This document shows positions 13,005 through 23,104 of a DNA stretch of 64,000 nucleotides, piece after piece; the stretch's first letter is position 1; every line of letters begins with the position of its first letter. The notes beneath the pieces were generated by a model. The model saw only the letters and a list, made by a program, of their open reading frames with translations. It did no database searches and was not told the DNA's origin. The DNA comes from Streptomyces sp. B21-083 (GTDB lineage: Bacteria > Actinomycetota > Actinomycetes > Streptomycetales > Streptomycetaceae). The position numbers and the translations under genes were made by a program. The stretch lies in contig NZ_JARUND010000002.1 in the NCBI RefSeq assembly GCF_036898825.1, forward strand, positions 1,302,001-1,366,000. The letters are read 5' to 3'.

Positions 13005-13673
13005 TCACTTATCGGCCACGAGGTCCTTGAGCGCGATGTTGAGTTCGAGGACGTTCACACGGGACTCCCCGACGAAGCCGAGGGTGCGGCCCTCGGTGTG
13101 CTCGTCGACCAGCTTCCGGACCTGGGTGACCGCCAGCCCGTTCTTCTGGGCGACCCGGTGGATCTGGAGGTCGGCATAGGCCGGGGAGATGTCCGGGTCG
13201 AGGCCGGAGCCGGAGGAGGTGACCGCGTCGGCGGGTACGTCGGCCGGCTCGACGGTGTAGCCGGACACGGAGTTGTCCTTCACGACCTCGGCCTTGGCGT
13301 CCTCGACCTGCTGGAGCAGTTCCCTGCTGTCGGCGGACAGGTTGGTGGCACCGGACAGCAGCAGCTTGTACCGCGTGTTGACGCTGTTGACGCCGAGCCC
13401 GTTCGCCGGCCGGCCCTGGAACCACCTCAGGTCCCGCTCCGGCGTCGCCTGCCCCTTCTTCGGCGGCAGATCGTACGACTGCCCGATCAGGGACGAGCCG
13501 ACGACTTGGCCGTCCGCCTTGATCTCCGAGCCGTTCGCCGGGCCGGGGAACAACCCCTGCGCGATGCCGGTGACGACCAGCGGGTAGATGACGCCGGTCA
13601 CCAGGGTCAGCACGAGGAGGGCCCGCAGGCCGGCGCCGAGCAACCGGGCTGTGTTCGTGACGGAGTTGTTCAT
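13005..13673 (-). CDS. kdpC: KdpC, potassium-transporting ATPase subunit C
   Basis: The single-span KdpC subunit is about 222 residues. A basic N-terminus precedes one membrane segment (LGAGLRALLVLTLVTGVIYPLVVTG in part), then the periplasmic domain with GSSLIGQ, WFQGRP, LSGATNLSADSRELL and the conserved end DPDISPAYADLQIHRVA. ATG at 13673 was preferred over an in-frame start four codons upstream, though neither has a strong ribosome site. KdpC stabilises the KdpA-KdpB complex and raises potassium affinity. It lies 24 bp after kdpB. Confidence 0.94.
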   Translation of the reverse strand: MNNSVTNTARLLGAGLRALLVLTLVTGVIYPLVVTGIAQGLFPGPANGSEIKADGQVVGSSLIGQSYDLPPKKGQATPERDLRWFQGRPANGLGVNSVNTRYKLLLSGATNLSADSRELLQQVEDAKAEVVKDNSVSGYTVEPADVPADAVTSSGSGLDPDISPAYADLQIHRVAQKNGLAVTQVRKLVDEHTEGRTLGFVGESRVNVLELNIALKDLVADK

Positions 13674-13697
13674 GCCGATCAGCACGCTTTCGAGGAG

Positions 13698-15817
<2,120 letters not shown>

Positions 15818-15821
<4 letters not shown>

Positions 15822-17482
15822 GACGCCAGCCCCTCGGCGAGCGGCCCGAGCGCGAGTGCCGGGAAGTAGGTGAGACCGGTGATGATGAGGATGGCGCCCA
15901 CGAGAAGGCCGGTGAACAGCGGCTTCTCGGTGCGCAGGGTGCCCGCGGTGACGGGCACGGGCGTCTGCTCGGCGAGCGAGCCGGCCAGCGCCAGCACGAA
16001 CACCATCGGCAGGAAACGGCCGAGCAGCATCGCCAGGCCGGTCATGGTGTTGAACCAGTCGGTGTCGGCGTTCAGACCGCCGAAGGCCGAGCCGTTGTTG
16101 TTGGCGGCGGAGGTGAAGGCGTACAGCACCTCGGAGAATCCGTGGGCACCGGAGTTCAGCATGGAGTCCGGCGGGGTCGACAGCGCCATGGACGCGGCGG
16201 TGAGGACGAGGACCAGGGCGGGTGTGACCAGGATGTAGCAGGCCGCGAGCTTGATCTCGCGGGTGCCGATCTTCTTGCCCAGGTACTCGGGCGTACGGCC
16301 GACCATGAGGCCCGCGATGAACACCGCGATGACCGCCATGATCAGCATGCCGTAGAGGCCGGAGCCGGTGCCGCCGGGTGCGATCTCGCCCAGCATCATG
16401 CCCAGCATCGCGATGCCGCCGCCGAGGCCGGTGAACGAGGAGTGGAAGGAGTCCACCGCGCCGGTCGAGGTGAGCGTCGTCGACACCGCGAAGATCGACG
16501 ACGATCCGACGCCGAAGCGGACCTCCTTGCCCTCCAGCGCGCCGCCTGCCGCCTGGAGCGCCGGGCCGTGGTGCGCGAACTCGGTCCACATCATCAGGGC
16601 GACGAAGCCCAGCCAGATGGTGAACATCGTGGCGAGGATCGCGTAGCCCTGCCTCACCGAGCCGACCAGCACACCGAACGTACGGGTCAGTGCGAACGGG
16701 ATCACCAGCAGCAGGAAGATCTCGAACAGGTTGGTGAAGGGCGTCGGGTTCTCGAAGGGGTGCGCGGAGTTGGCGTTGAAGTAGCCGCCGCCGTTGGTGC
16801 CGATCTCCTTGATGGCCTCCTGCGAGGCGACGGCACCCCCGTTCCACTGCTGAGAACCTCCCCCGAACTGGCCGACCTCGTGGATCCCGGAGAAGTTCTG
16901 GATGGCACCGCACGCCACCAGCACGATCGCGGCGACGACGGACAGCGGCAGCAGGATGCGTACGACACCACGCACCAGGTCGGACCAGAAGTTGCCCAGT
17001 TCACCGGTGCGTGATCGGGCGAACCCGCGGACCAGGGCCACTGCCACCGCGATACCGACGGCCGCGGAAACGAAGTTCTGCACGGCCAGCCCGGCGGTCT
17101 GCACGACATGGCCCAGGGTCTGTTCGCCGTAGTACGACTGCCAGTTGGTGTTAGTCACGAACGACACGGCCGTGTTGAACGACCGCGCCGGGTCGACCGA
17201 GTCGAAGCCCAGCGAGCCGGGCAGCACGCCCTGGAGCCGCTGGAGCAGATAGAGGAAGAGGACGCCGACCGCCGAGAAGGCGAGGATCCCGCGCAGGTAG
17301 GCGGGCCAGGTCATCTCGGTGTCGGGGTTGGCACCGATGCTCTTGTAGATCCACTTCTCGACGCGCAGATGCTTGTCGGAGGTGTAGACCCTGGCCATGT
17401 AGGTGCCGAGGGGGAGGTAGGCGAGCGCCAGCGCCGCTATGAGGGCGAGCAGCTGGAGCACGCCGGCGAGTACGGGACCCAT
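15818..17482 (-). CDS. kdpA: KdpA, potassium-binding channel subunit
   Basis: The 554-residue polytopic protein belongs to the superfamily of K+ transporters. Selectivity-filter-like loops are seen in [48 protein letters not shown] and [15 protein letters not shown]. These line the pathway where potassium is bound before transfer. It lies 8 bp downstream of kdpF and overlaps kdpB by 4 bp. Length and motif order match full-length KdpA. Confidence 0.96.
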
Positions 17483-17490
17483 GGCGTGGC

Positions 17491-17580
17491 TCAGAACCTC
17501 TCCGGGAAGAGCAGGGCGAGGACGAGATAGCCCAGCAGGGCGACAGCCGCAGTGAGGCCGACGATGGTCTCGGCGGTCAC
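17491..17580 (-). CDS. kdpF: KdpF, small membrane subunit of Kdp ATPase
   Basis: The 29-residue single-span peptide starts at GTG and ends with [13 protein letters not shown], the recognisable KdpF ending. KdpF stabilises the Kdp complex in the membrane. Its GTG start overlaps the stop codon of the upstream 27-residue reading frame (GTGA), and kdpA follows after 8 bp. Confidence 0.88.
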   Translation of the reverse strand: MTAETIVGLTAAVALLGYLVLALLFPERF

Positions 17581-17660
17581 AGCTTCGTCACCCCCTTGGC
17601 GACGAGGGCGACCAGCGCGAAACCCGCGACGGTGGCGATGACGAAGGCCAGGTCGGCCAT
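17577..17660 (-). CDS. 27-residue hydrophobic peptide, first gene of the kdp operon
   Basis: ATG at 17660 is preceded by AGGAG at a good distance (GGAG about 8 nt upstream). It encodes [20 protein letters not shown] followed by AKGVTKL, a single membrane span with a basic tail. The stop overlaps the kdpF GTG start by 4 bp, so the two are translationally coupled. It may be an extra small Kdp subunit or a KdpF-like partner; I know of no assigned function. The strong ribosome site and coupling argue that it is real. Confidence 0.7.
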   Translation of the reverse strand: MADLAFVIATVAGFALVALVAKGVTKL

Positions 17661-17897
17661 CGCGAACTCCTGGAGTGAGGTTCAGGTGAACAGGGACGAT
17701 TCGAGGAAAGCTCCTCTCCGGCCGGATCGGGTCGTCCGTTGACGGCTCTCTTACGGCGACGCCCACGGCATTGACGGGACCCATACGGCGTCGGTGCCGG
17801 ACCGCGCCCACCTGCGCGGTGGGGGTCCTCTCGACCATTGCGGGCTCACCGAAAATGCCCCACCCTGTCGGCCTGACGCGAGAGAAGAGAGGCCCGC

Positions 17898-18356
17898 ATG
17901 GCTGCGACTCAGCGCAGGAGCCGGAAGATCATGATGACGCCGGACGAGCTGGACGAGTTCCTCACCACTCAGCGCATGTGCCGGGTCGCCACACTGTCGG
18001 GTGACGGCGCCCCGCATGTCAGTGCCCTCTGGTTCGCCTGGGACGGCACCTCGCTGTGGCTGTACTCCATCGTGCGCAGCAAACGCTGGGCCGACCTTCG
18101 TCGCGACCCGCGTGTAGCGGTCGTCGTCGACTCCGGCGAGGGGTACGGGGAGCTGCGCGGGGCCGAACTCTCAGGCACCGTGGAGTTCGTGGGCGAGATA
18201 CCCCGCTCCGGCGAGCCATGTCCGGAACTCGCCCTGCTGGAACCGTTGTTCGCCCGCAAGAACTTCGGTCTGGAGGAGATGCCGCACGACGGCCGGCATG
18301 CGTGGATCCGCCTGACCCCCGCCAAGACCGTCTCCTGGGACTTCCGCAAGCTGTGA
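17898..18356 (+). CDS. Pyridoxamine-phosphate-oxidase-like split-barrel flavin/F420 protein
   Basis: The 152-residue protein has the PNPOx-like fold: an N-terminal helix (TPDELDEFLTTQ), RVATLSGDGAPHVSALWFAWDGTSLW, then KRWADLRRDPRVAVVVDSGEGYGELRGAELSGTVEF in segments typical of the family, and a closing W-I-R-L-TPAKTVSWDF. Such proteins bind FMN, F420 or biliverdin. Actinobacterial relatives often use F420H2 for small-molecule reduction. It is transcribed divergently from kdp with 237 bp between them. The substrate cannot be told. Confidence 0.83.
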   Translation: MAATQRRSRKIMMTPDELDEFLTTQRMCRVATLSGDGAPHVSALWFAWDGTSLWLYSIVRSKRWADLRRDPRVAVVVDSGEGYGELRGAELSGTVEFVGEIPRSGEPCPELALLEPLFARKNFGLEEMPHDGRHAWIRLTPAKTVSWDFRKL

Positions 18357-18439
18357 CGCCCGTTTCTCACAGGCGCGACCGAGCGTCTTCCGTGACGGAC
18401 CGGGCGGGGAGGAGGGGCGGAGCGCCGTGCGTCAAGTAT

Positions 18440-18454
18440 TGGTAATGATTTCCA
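18440..18454. promoter_or_regulatory. Zur-like box 1 upstream of zinc ABC operon
   Basis: TGGTAATGATTTCCA is a 7-1-7 imperfect palindrome matching the actinobacterial Zur operator pattern (TGRNAATNATTTNCA-like). It lies 89 bp upstream of the substrate-binding lipoprotein gene. Zur with zinc would repress the operon. Confidence 0.72.
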
Positions 18455-18479
18455 TATCGATCGGATTCGGCCATGCTTT

Positions 18480-18494
18480 TGACATTCATTTCCA
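18480..18494. promoter_or_regulatory. Zur-like box 2 upstream of zinc ABC operon
   Basis: TGACATTCATTTCCA is a second 7-1-7 site, weaker in its left half, centred exactly 40 bp after box 1. Spacing near four helical turns would place both dimers on one DNA face, allowing graded or cooperative repression. Confidence 0.6.
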
Positions 18495-18542
18495 TCTAGT
18501 GTGGCGAGTACACCCTTGCTCACCACCTGTCGTGGAGGATCC

Positions 18543-19478
18543 ATGTCCCCGTCCCCGTCCCGGCGCCTCGCCCTGATCACCGGCGCCTCGCTGGCCCTCC
18601 TGACGGGGTGCGGCAGCTCGTCGGACTCCGGCGGTGACGGGAGCGGTGCGCAGGAACCGGCCGCTTCGTCCAAGATCGTCGTGGTCGCCTCGACCGACGT
18701 CTACGGCGACATCGTCGGACAGATAGGCGGCGCGAAGGTCGATGTCACGTCGATCATCAGCGACCCCGACCAGGATCCGCACTCCTACGAGGCCAACACC
18801 CAGAACCAGCTGGCCCTCTCCAAGGCGAAGGTCGTCGTCGAGAACGGCGGCGGCTACGACGACTTCGTCGACCGGATGCTGAAGAGCGGCGGCTCCGCCG
18901 CCGAGGTCATCAACGCCGTCAAGGTCTCCGGGAAGACAGCCCCGAAGGGCGGGGACCTCAACGAGCACGTCTGGTACGACTTCCCGACCGTCGCGAAGAT
19001 CGTCGACCGTATCGCCACGGCACTGGGCAAGGCCGACGCCGCCGACGCCGCCCTCTTCACCAAGAACGCCGAGGCCTTCAAGGCCAGGCTGACGGCGCTG
19101 GAGGCGAAGGAAGCCCAGATCAAGAAGGAGCACGCCGGCCAGGGCGTCGCCATCACCGAACCCGTGCCGCTCTACCTGACCACCGCGAGCGGGCTGGTGA
19201 ACAGGACGCCCGCGGCGTTCAGCGAGGCCATCGAGGAGGGCGACGACGTCTCTCCCCGGGTCCTTCAGGCCACGCTGGCGGTGTTCAGCGACAAGCAGGT
19301 CAAGGCGCTGGTCTACAACGAGCAGACCTCCGGCCCGCAGACCGAGAAGTCCAAGGCCGCGGCCGAGGCGGCCGGCATCCCCGTCGTACCCGTGACCGAG
19401 ACCCTGCCCGCCGGCAAGGACTACCTCGGCTGGATGACCGCCAACGTCGACGCGCTCGCGAGCGCGCTCACCAAGTGA
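18543..19478 (+). CDS. Zinc/metal ABC transporter substrate-binding lipoprotein (ZnuA/TroA family)
   Basis: The 311-residue protein has a lipoprotein signal peptide (lipobox LLTGC, Cys23) and a cluster A-I metal-binding domain. Likely ligands are the His of DPDQDPHSYE and the His of NEHVWYDFPTV, with the Glu of TEPVPLYL and a late acidic residue. ATG at 18543 follows GGAGG (18535-18539); an in-frame ATG 42 bp upstream does not. It delivers zinc, or possibly manganese, to the permease encoded two genes downstream. The paired Zur-like boxes favour zinc. The stop overlaps the next start as GTGA. Confidence 0.9.
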   Translation: MSPSPSRRLALITGASLALLTGCGSSSDSGGDGSGAQEPAASSKIVVVASTDVYGDIVGQIGGAKVDVTSIISDPDQDPHSYEANTQNQLALSKAKVVVENGGGYDDFVDRMLKSGGSAAEVINAVKVSGKTAPKGGDLNEHVWYDFPTVAKIVDRIATALGKADAADAALFTKNAEAFKARLTALEAKEAQIKKEHAGQGVAITEPVPLYLTTASGLVNRTPAAFSEAIEEGDDVSPRVLQATLAVFSDKQVKALVYNEQTSGPQTEKSKAAAEAAGIPVVPVTETLPAGKDYLGWMTANVDALASALTK

Positions 19479-20383
19479 GGCAGCCCGCCCCGGCCACCGT
19501 GCCCTCACCCCGTCAGGGTGCGAGGCCTGCCGGGGGCGGCGACTCCGGTGCCGTGGTCAGTCTGCGCGGCGCCGAACTGTCGTACGGCGCCCGTGTGGTG
19601 TGGCAGGGCCTCGACCTGGATGTACGGCCGGGGGAGTTCCTGGCCGTGCTCGGGCCGAACGGATCGGGCAAGACCAGTTTCGTACGGGCCCTGCTGGGCC
19701 GGCAGCCCCTGTCCGCCGGAACCCTGACCGTCCTCGGAGGTTCCCCGCGCGAGGCCGGCCGGCATCTCGGGTACGTCCCTCAGCAGGCGGAGGTGTCCGC
19801 GCAGGCGATGCTGCGGGCCCGCGATCTCGTGCGCTTCGGCATCGACGGGCACCGTTTCGGGCCCCGGCTGCGGACGGGTGCCGTCCGTCGCCGGGTCGAC
19901 GAGATCCTCGCCTCCGTCGGAGCCACCGCGTACGCCGACGTCCCCCTCGGCATGCTGTCCGGCGGTGAACGGCAACGCGTCCGTATCGGGCAGGCCCTGG
20001 CCACCGATCCGCGCATCCTGCTCTGCGACGAGCCGCTGCTCTCCCTCGACCTGAACCACCAGCGGGCCGTCACCGAACTCGTGGACGCCCGCCGCAGGTC
20101 CCACGGCACGTCCGTGGTCTTCGTGACCCACGAGATCAACCCCGTGCTCGGTCTGGTCGACCGCGTCCTGTACCTGGCGCCCGGGCGTCACCGGACAGGG
20201 ACACCGGACGAGGTGCTGACCTCCCGGTCGCTGTCGGACTTGTACGGCACACGGGTCGACGTCGTCCGCGTCCAGGGGCGGGTCGTGGTCGTCGGCGCCC
20301 CCGACGGACCGGCCACTCCCCCGCATCACGCCCATGAGACCGCCCACGGGGTGGTCCGTCAGACCGAGGAAGTGCACCCATGA
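19475..20383 (+). CDS. Metal ABC transporter ATP-binding protein (ZnuC-like)
   Basis: The 302-residue ATPase has Walker A GPNGSGKTS (about 60-68), signature LSGGERQRV (161-169) and Walker B ILLCDEP (181-187), followed by an H-loop His (VTHEINPVLG). It powers metal uptake with the neighbouring permease. The GTG start overlaps the binding-protein stop, and the 3' end overlaps the permease start by ATGA, so the three genes form a tightly coupled operon. The ~27-residue N-terminal extension before the ABC domain is unstructured in composition. Confidence 0.9.
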   Translation: MRQPAPATVPSPRQGARPAGGGDSGAVVSLRGAELSYGARVVWQGLDLDVRPGEFLAVLGPNGSGKTSFVRALLGRQPLSAGTLTVLGGSPREAGRHLGYVPQQAEVSAQAMLRARDLVRFGIDGHRFGPRLRTGAVRRRVDEILASVGATAYADVPLGMLSGGERQRVRIGQALATDPRILLCDEPLLSLDLNHQRAVTELVDARRRSHGTSVVFVTHEINPVLGLVDRVLYLAPGRHRTGTPDEVLTSRSLSDLYGTRVDVVRVQGRVVVVGAPDGPATPPHHAHETAHGVVRQTEEVHP

Positions 20384-21261
20384 CGCTCGCCGAGGGGGTC
20401 TGGCACCAGATCTTCAGCTTCGAGGACTACGGCGAACTCCTGGCGCTGGTCCGCAACTCCCTCATCGCGGGTGCCGCACTCGGCCTCGTCGGCGGTCTCG
20501 CCGGGGTCTTCGTCATCATGCGCGACCTGCCCTTCGCGGTGCACGGCATCAGCGAGTTGTCCTTCGCGGGCGCGTCGGCAGCCCTGCTGCTGGGCGTGAA
20601 CATCGTGGGGGGCTCGATCGTCGGTTCGCTTCTCGCGGCCGGCGCGATCGGGGTCCTGGGCGCGCGGGCCCGTGACCGCAACTCGGCGATCGGCATCCTC
20701 ATGCCGTTCGGTCTCGGGCTCGGTGTGCTCTTCCTCGCTCTCTACAAGGGCCGGGCGGCCAACAAGTTCGGCCTGCTCACCGGGCAGATCGTGGCCGTCG
20801 ACACGCCGCAGATGACCTGGCTCCTGGGCACCTCCGCCCTGGTACTGGTCGCCCTCGTCGTCATCTGGCGGCCGTTGACCTTCGCCAGCGCCGACCCGGA
20901 CGTCGCCGCCGCCCGTGGTGTGCCGGTACGCGGACTGTCCTTCGCCTTCATGCTCGTGCTCGGTCTCACCGTCGCCCTGTCGGTCCAGGTCGTCGGCGCC
21001 CTGCTGGTCCTGACCCTCGTCGTCACACCCGCCGCGGCCGCCGCGCGTGTCACCGCGTCCCCGGTGCTGCTGCCGCTGCTCAGCGTGGTCTTCGCCGTGC
21101 TCTCCGTCGAGGGCGGCATCCTGCTCGCCCTGGGCAGCTCCATCCCCATCAGCCCGTACGTCACCACGATCTCGTTCTCCATCTACGCGCTGTGCCGCCT
21201 CGCCGGCGCCTACCGCACCCGGCGCTGGGGAGACAGGAGGACGGTCCCGCAGCCCGCCTGA
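20380..21261 (+). CDS. Metal ABC transporter permease (ZnuB-like)
   Basis: The 293-residue polytopic permease is of the ABC-3 family, with about eight hydrophobic segments. Typical features include an N-terminal FVIMRDLPFAVHGISELSFAGAS segment split over two helices, GLGLGVLFLALYKG, ARGVPVRGLSF and ALLVLTLVVTPAAAA. It forms the channel for the metal delivered by the upstream lipoprotein. It is the last gene of the Zur-box operon. Confidence 0.9.
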   Translation: MTLAEGVWHQIFSFEDYGELLALVRNSLIAGAALGLVGGLAGVFVIMRDLPFAVHGISELSFAGASAALLLGVNIVGGSIVGSLLAAGAIGVLGARARDRNSAIGILMPFGLGLGVLFLALYKGRAANKFGLLTGQIVAVDTPQMTWLLGTSALVLVALVVIWRPLTFASADPDVAAARGVPVRGLSFAFMLVLGLTVALSVQVVGALLVLTLVVTPAAAAARVTASPVLLPLLSVVFAVLSVEGGILLALGSSIPISPYVTTISFSIYALCRLAGAYRTRRWGDRRTVPQPA

Positions 21262-21438
21262 CACCGGATCTCCGGATCTGGATCGCCGGATCTCCGGATG
21301 CGGCCCCTCTCACACCGGCCCTTGTCACGCACGGACGAAGCGCGGTCCCGCAGGACTCATCTCGCGCACATTGAAGGGTGATTGACCCGGTCCCCTCCCT
21401 CGTCGCTGCCATATTCGAAAGCCACTTCGGAGGTGGCT

Positions 21439-23001
21439 GTGACGCTAGAGGCGACAACATCCTGGGCCACACGCCTGCCCGACCGCACCGCCGACCGCAT
21501 CACCGTTCTGGAGAGCCGTCGGTCGCGGGCGCTGGCGGAGAACGGGCCGAGAAGACGCGGGGAGTTCGGCGCCCGTGAGCGGATCGACCTGTTGCTCGAC
21601 GAGGGTTCGTTCACCGAGACCGGGATGTTCGTACGGGCACGGCCCACCGGGGACGGCGCCCCCCGCCCCTACGGGGACGGGGTTGTCACCGGGCACGGCA
21701 CGGTAGACGGTCGTGCCGTCTGTGTGTTCGCCCAGGATTCCACGGTCTTCGGCGGGAGCATGGGCGAGGCCTTCGGGGAGAAGACGATCGCCCTGATGGA
21801 CCTCGCGATGAGGACCGGCTGCCCGGTGATCGGGCTCAACGACGGCGGCGGCGCCCGTATTCAGGAGGGCGTCGCCTCGCTCGCCCTCTACGCCGAGCTG
21901 GTGCGCCGCAACGTACAGGCGTCCGGGGTGATCCCCCAGCTCTCGGTCGTGCTCGGGCCGTGCGCCGGCGGGGCCGCGTACTCGCCGGCCATCACCGACT
22001 TCACCGTGATGGTGGACGGCGCCTCGCACATGTTCGTCACCGGGCCCGACGTCATCGAGGCGGTCACCGGGGAGCGCACCAGCGCCGAGGACCTGGGCGG
22101 CGCCCGCACCAGCAACTCCGTCAACGGCAACGCCCACTTCCTCGCCGCCGACGAGGTGGAGGCCCTCGACACCGTACGGGACCTGCTGTCGTACCTGCCC
22201 GCCAACAACCTGGAGCGGCCCCCGCAGTACGCGCCCGTGGCGGCGCCCACCGACAGGTGTCTCGACGAGGTCGTGCCGGACCGGCTCGGGCAGGTCTACG
22301 ACATGCGGGACATCCTGCGCGCGGTTGTCGACGGCGGTGAACTGCTGGAGGTCCAGGAGCTGTTCGCGCCGAACATCATCTGCGCGCTGGCCCTGGTGGA
22401 GGGCACGTCCGTCGGTGTCGTCGCCAACCAGCCGCTCCACAGTGCCGGGGTGCTGGACATCGACGCCTCCGAGAAGGCAGCGCGGTTCGTGCGGTTCTGC
22501 GACGCGTTCGGCATCCCGCTGCTGACCTTCACCGACGTCCCCGGCTATCTGTCCGGCGTCCGCCAGGAGCAGGCCGGGATCATCCGGCGCGGCGCCAAAC
22601 TGCTGTACGCCTACGCCGAGGCGACCGTCCCGAAGGTCACGGTGGTGGTGCGCAAGGCGTACGGCGGCGGGTACGCCGTGATGGGCTCCAAGCATCTGGG
22701 CGCCGACATCAACCTCGCCTGGCCCAGCGCCCGGATCGCCGTCATGGGCGCCGAGGGCGCGGTGGGCGTCCTGCACCGGCGTGAACTGGCCGCCGCCGAC
22801 GACCCGGAGGCGCTGCGGGCCAGCCTCGTCGCCGCGTACGAGAGCACGCACGGGACGCCCTATCTGGCCGCCGAACGCGGGTACGTCGACGCCGTCATCG
22901 CGCCGCGCGACACCCGGGACCACATCGTCCGTGCCCTGCGCGCCCTGCGCGGCAAGCGCGCACCGATGCCGACGCGCAGGCACGGCAACATCCCCCTCTG
23001 A
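21439..23001 (+). CDS. Acyl-CoA carboxylase beta (carboxyltransferase) subunit, AccD4/AccD5-like
   Basis: The 520-residue biotin-dependent carboxyltransferase has both crotonase-like halves: GGGARIQEGVASL and GPCAGGAAYSPAI in the first, DVPGYLSGVRQEQAGIIRRGAKLLYAYAEA (in segments) and YGGGYAVMGSKHLGAD in the second. GTG at 21439 follows a perfect GGAGG at 21429-21433, so the longer upstream frame was trimmed. The family transfers CO2 from carboxybiotin to acyl-CoA. The residue aligning with the substrate-selecting Asp422 of S. coelicolor PccB is Ala here (GGYAVMG), which hints at a different acyl group. As first gene before a FadD32-like ligase and a Pks13-like synthase, it probably makes the carboxylated extender, as AccD4 does in mycobacteria. 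No biotin-carrier alpha subunit is nearby. Confidence 0.9.
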   Translation: MTLEATTSWATRLPDRTADRITVLESRRSRALAENGPRRRGEFGARERIDLLLDEGSFTETGMFVRARPTGDGAPRPYGDGVVTGHGTVDGRAVCVFAQDSTVFGGSMGEAFGEKTIALMDLAMRTGCPVIGLNDGGGARIQEGVASLALYAELVRRNVQASGVIPQLSVVLGPCAGGAAYSPAITDFTVMVDGASHMFVTGPDVIEAVTGERTSAEDLGGARTSNSVNGNAHFLAADEVEALDTVRDLLSYLPANNLERPPQYAPVAAPTDRCLDEVVPDRLGQVYDMRDILRAVVDGGELLEVQELFAPNIICALALVEGTSVGVVANQPLHSAGVLDIDASEKAARFVRFCDAFGIPLLTFTDVPGYLSGVRQEQAGIIRRGAKLLYAYAEATVPKVTVVVRKAYGGGYAVMGSKHLGADINLAWPSARIAVMGAEGAVGVLHRRELAAADDPEALRASLVAAYESTHGTPYLAAERGYVDAVIAPRDTRDHIVRALRALRGKRAPMPTRRHGNIPL

Positions 23002-23104
23002 GCCCCTGAGCCCCTGAACCCCGGATCTCTCCAGTCCCCGCGCCGACCGAACCCAGCCGTTCCCGCTGTTCCCGCCGTTCCCGCGATGTGAGGAGCCATG
23101 CCCG

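Noticed and set aside
17661..17897. A potassium or c-di-AMP riboswitch upstream of kdp
   Set aside because: No convincing conserved riboswitch core could be traced in this 237-bp region.
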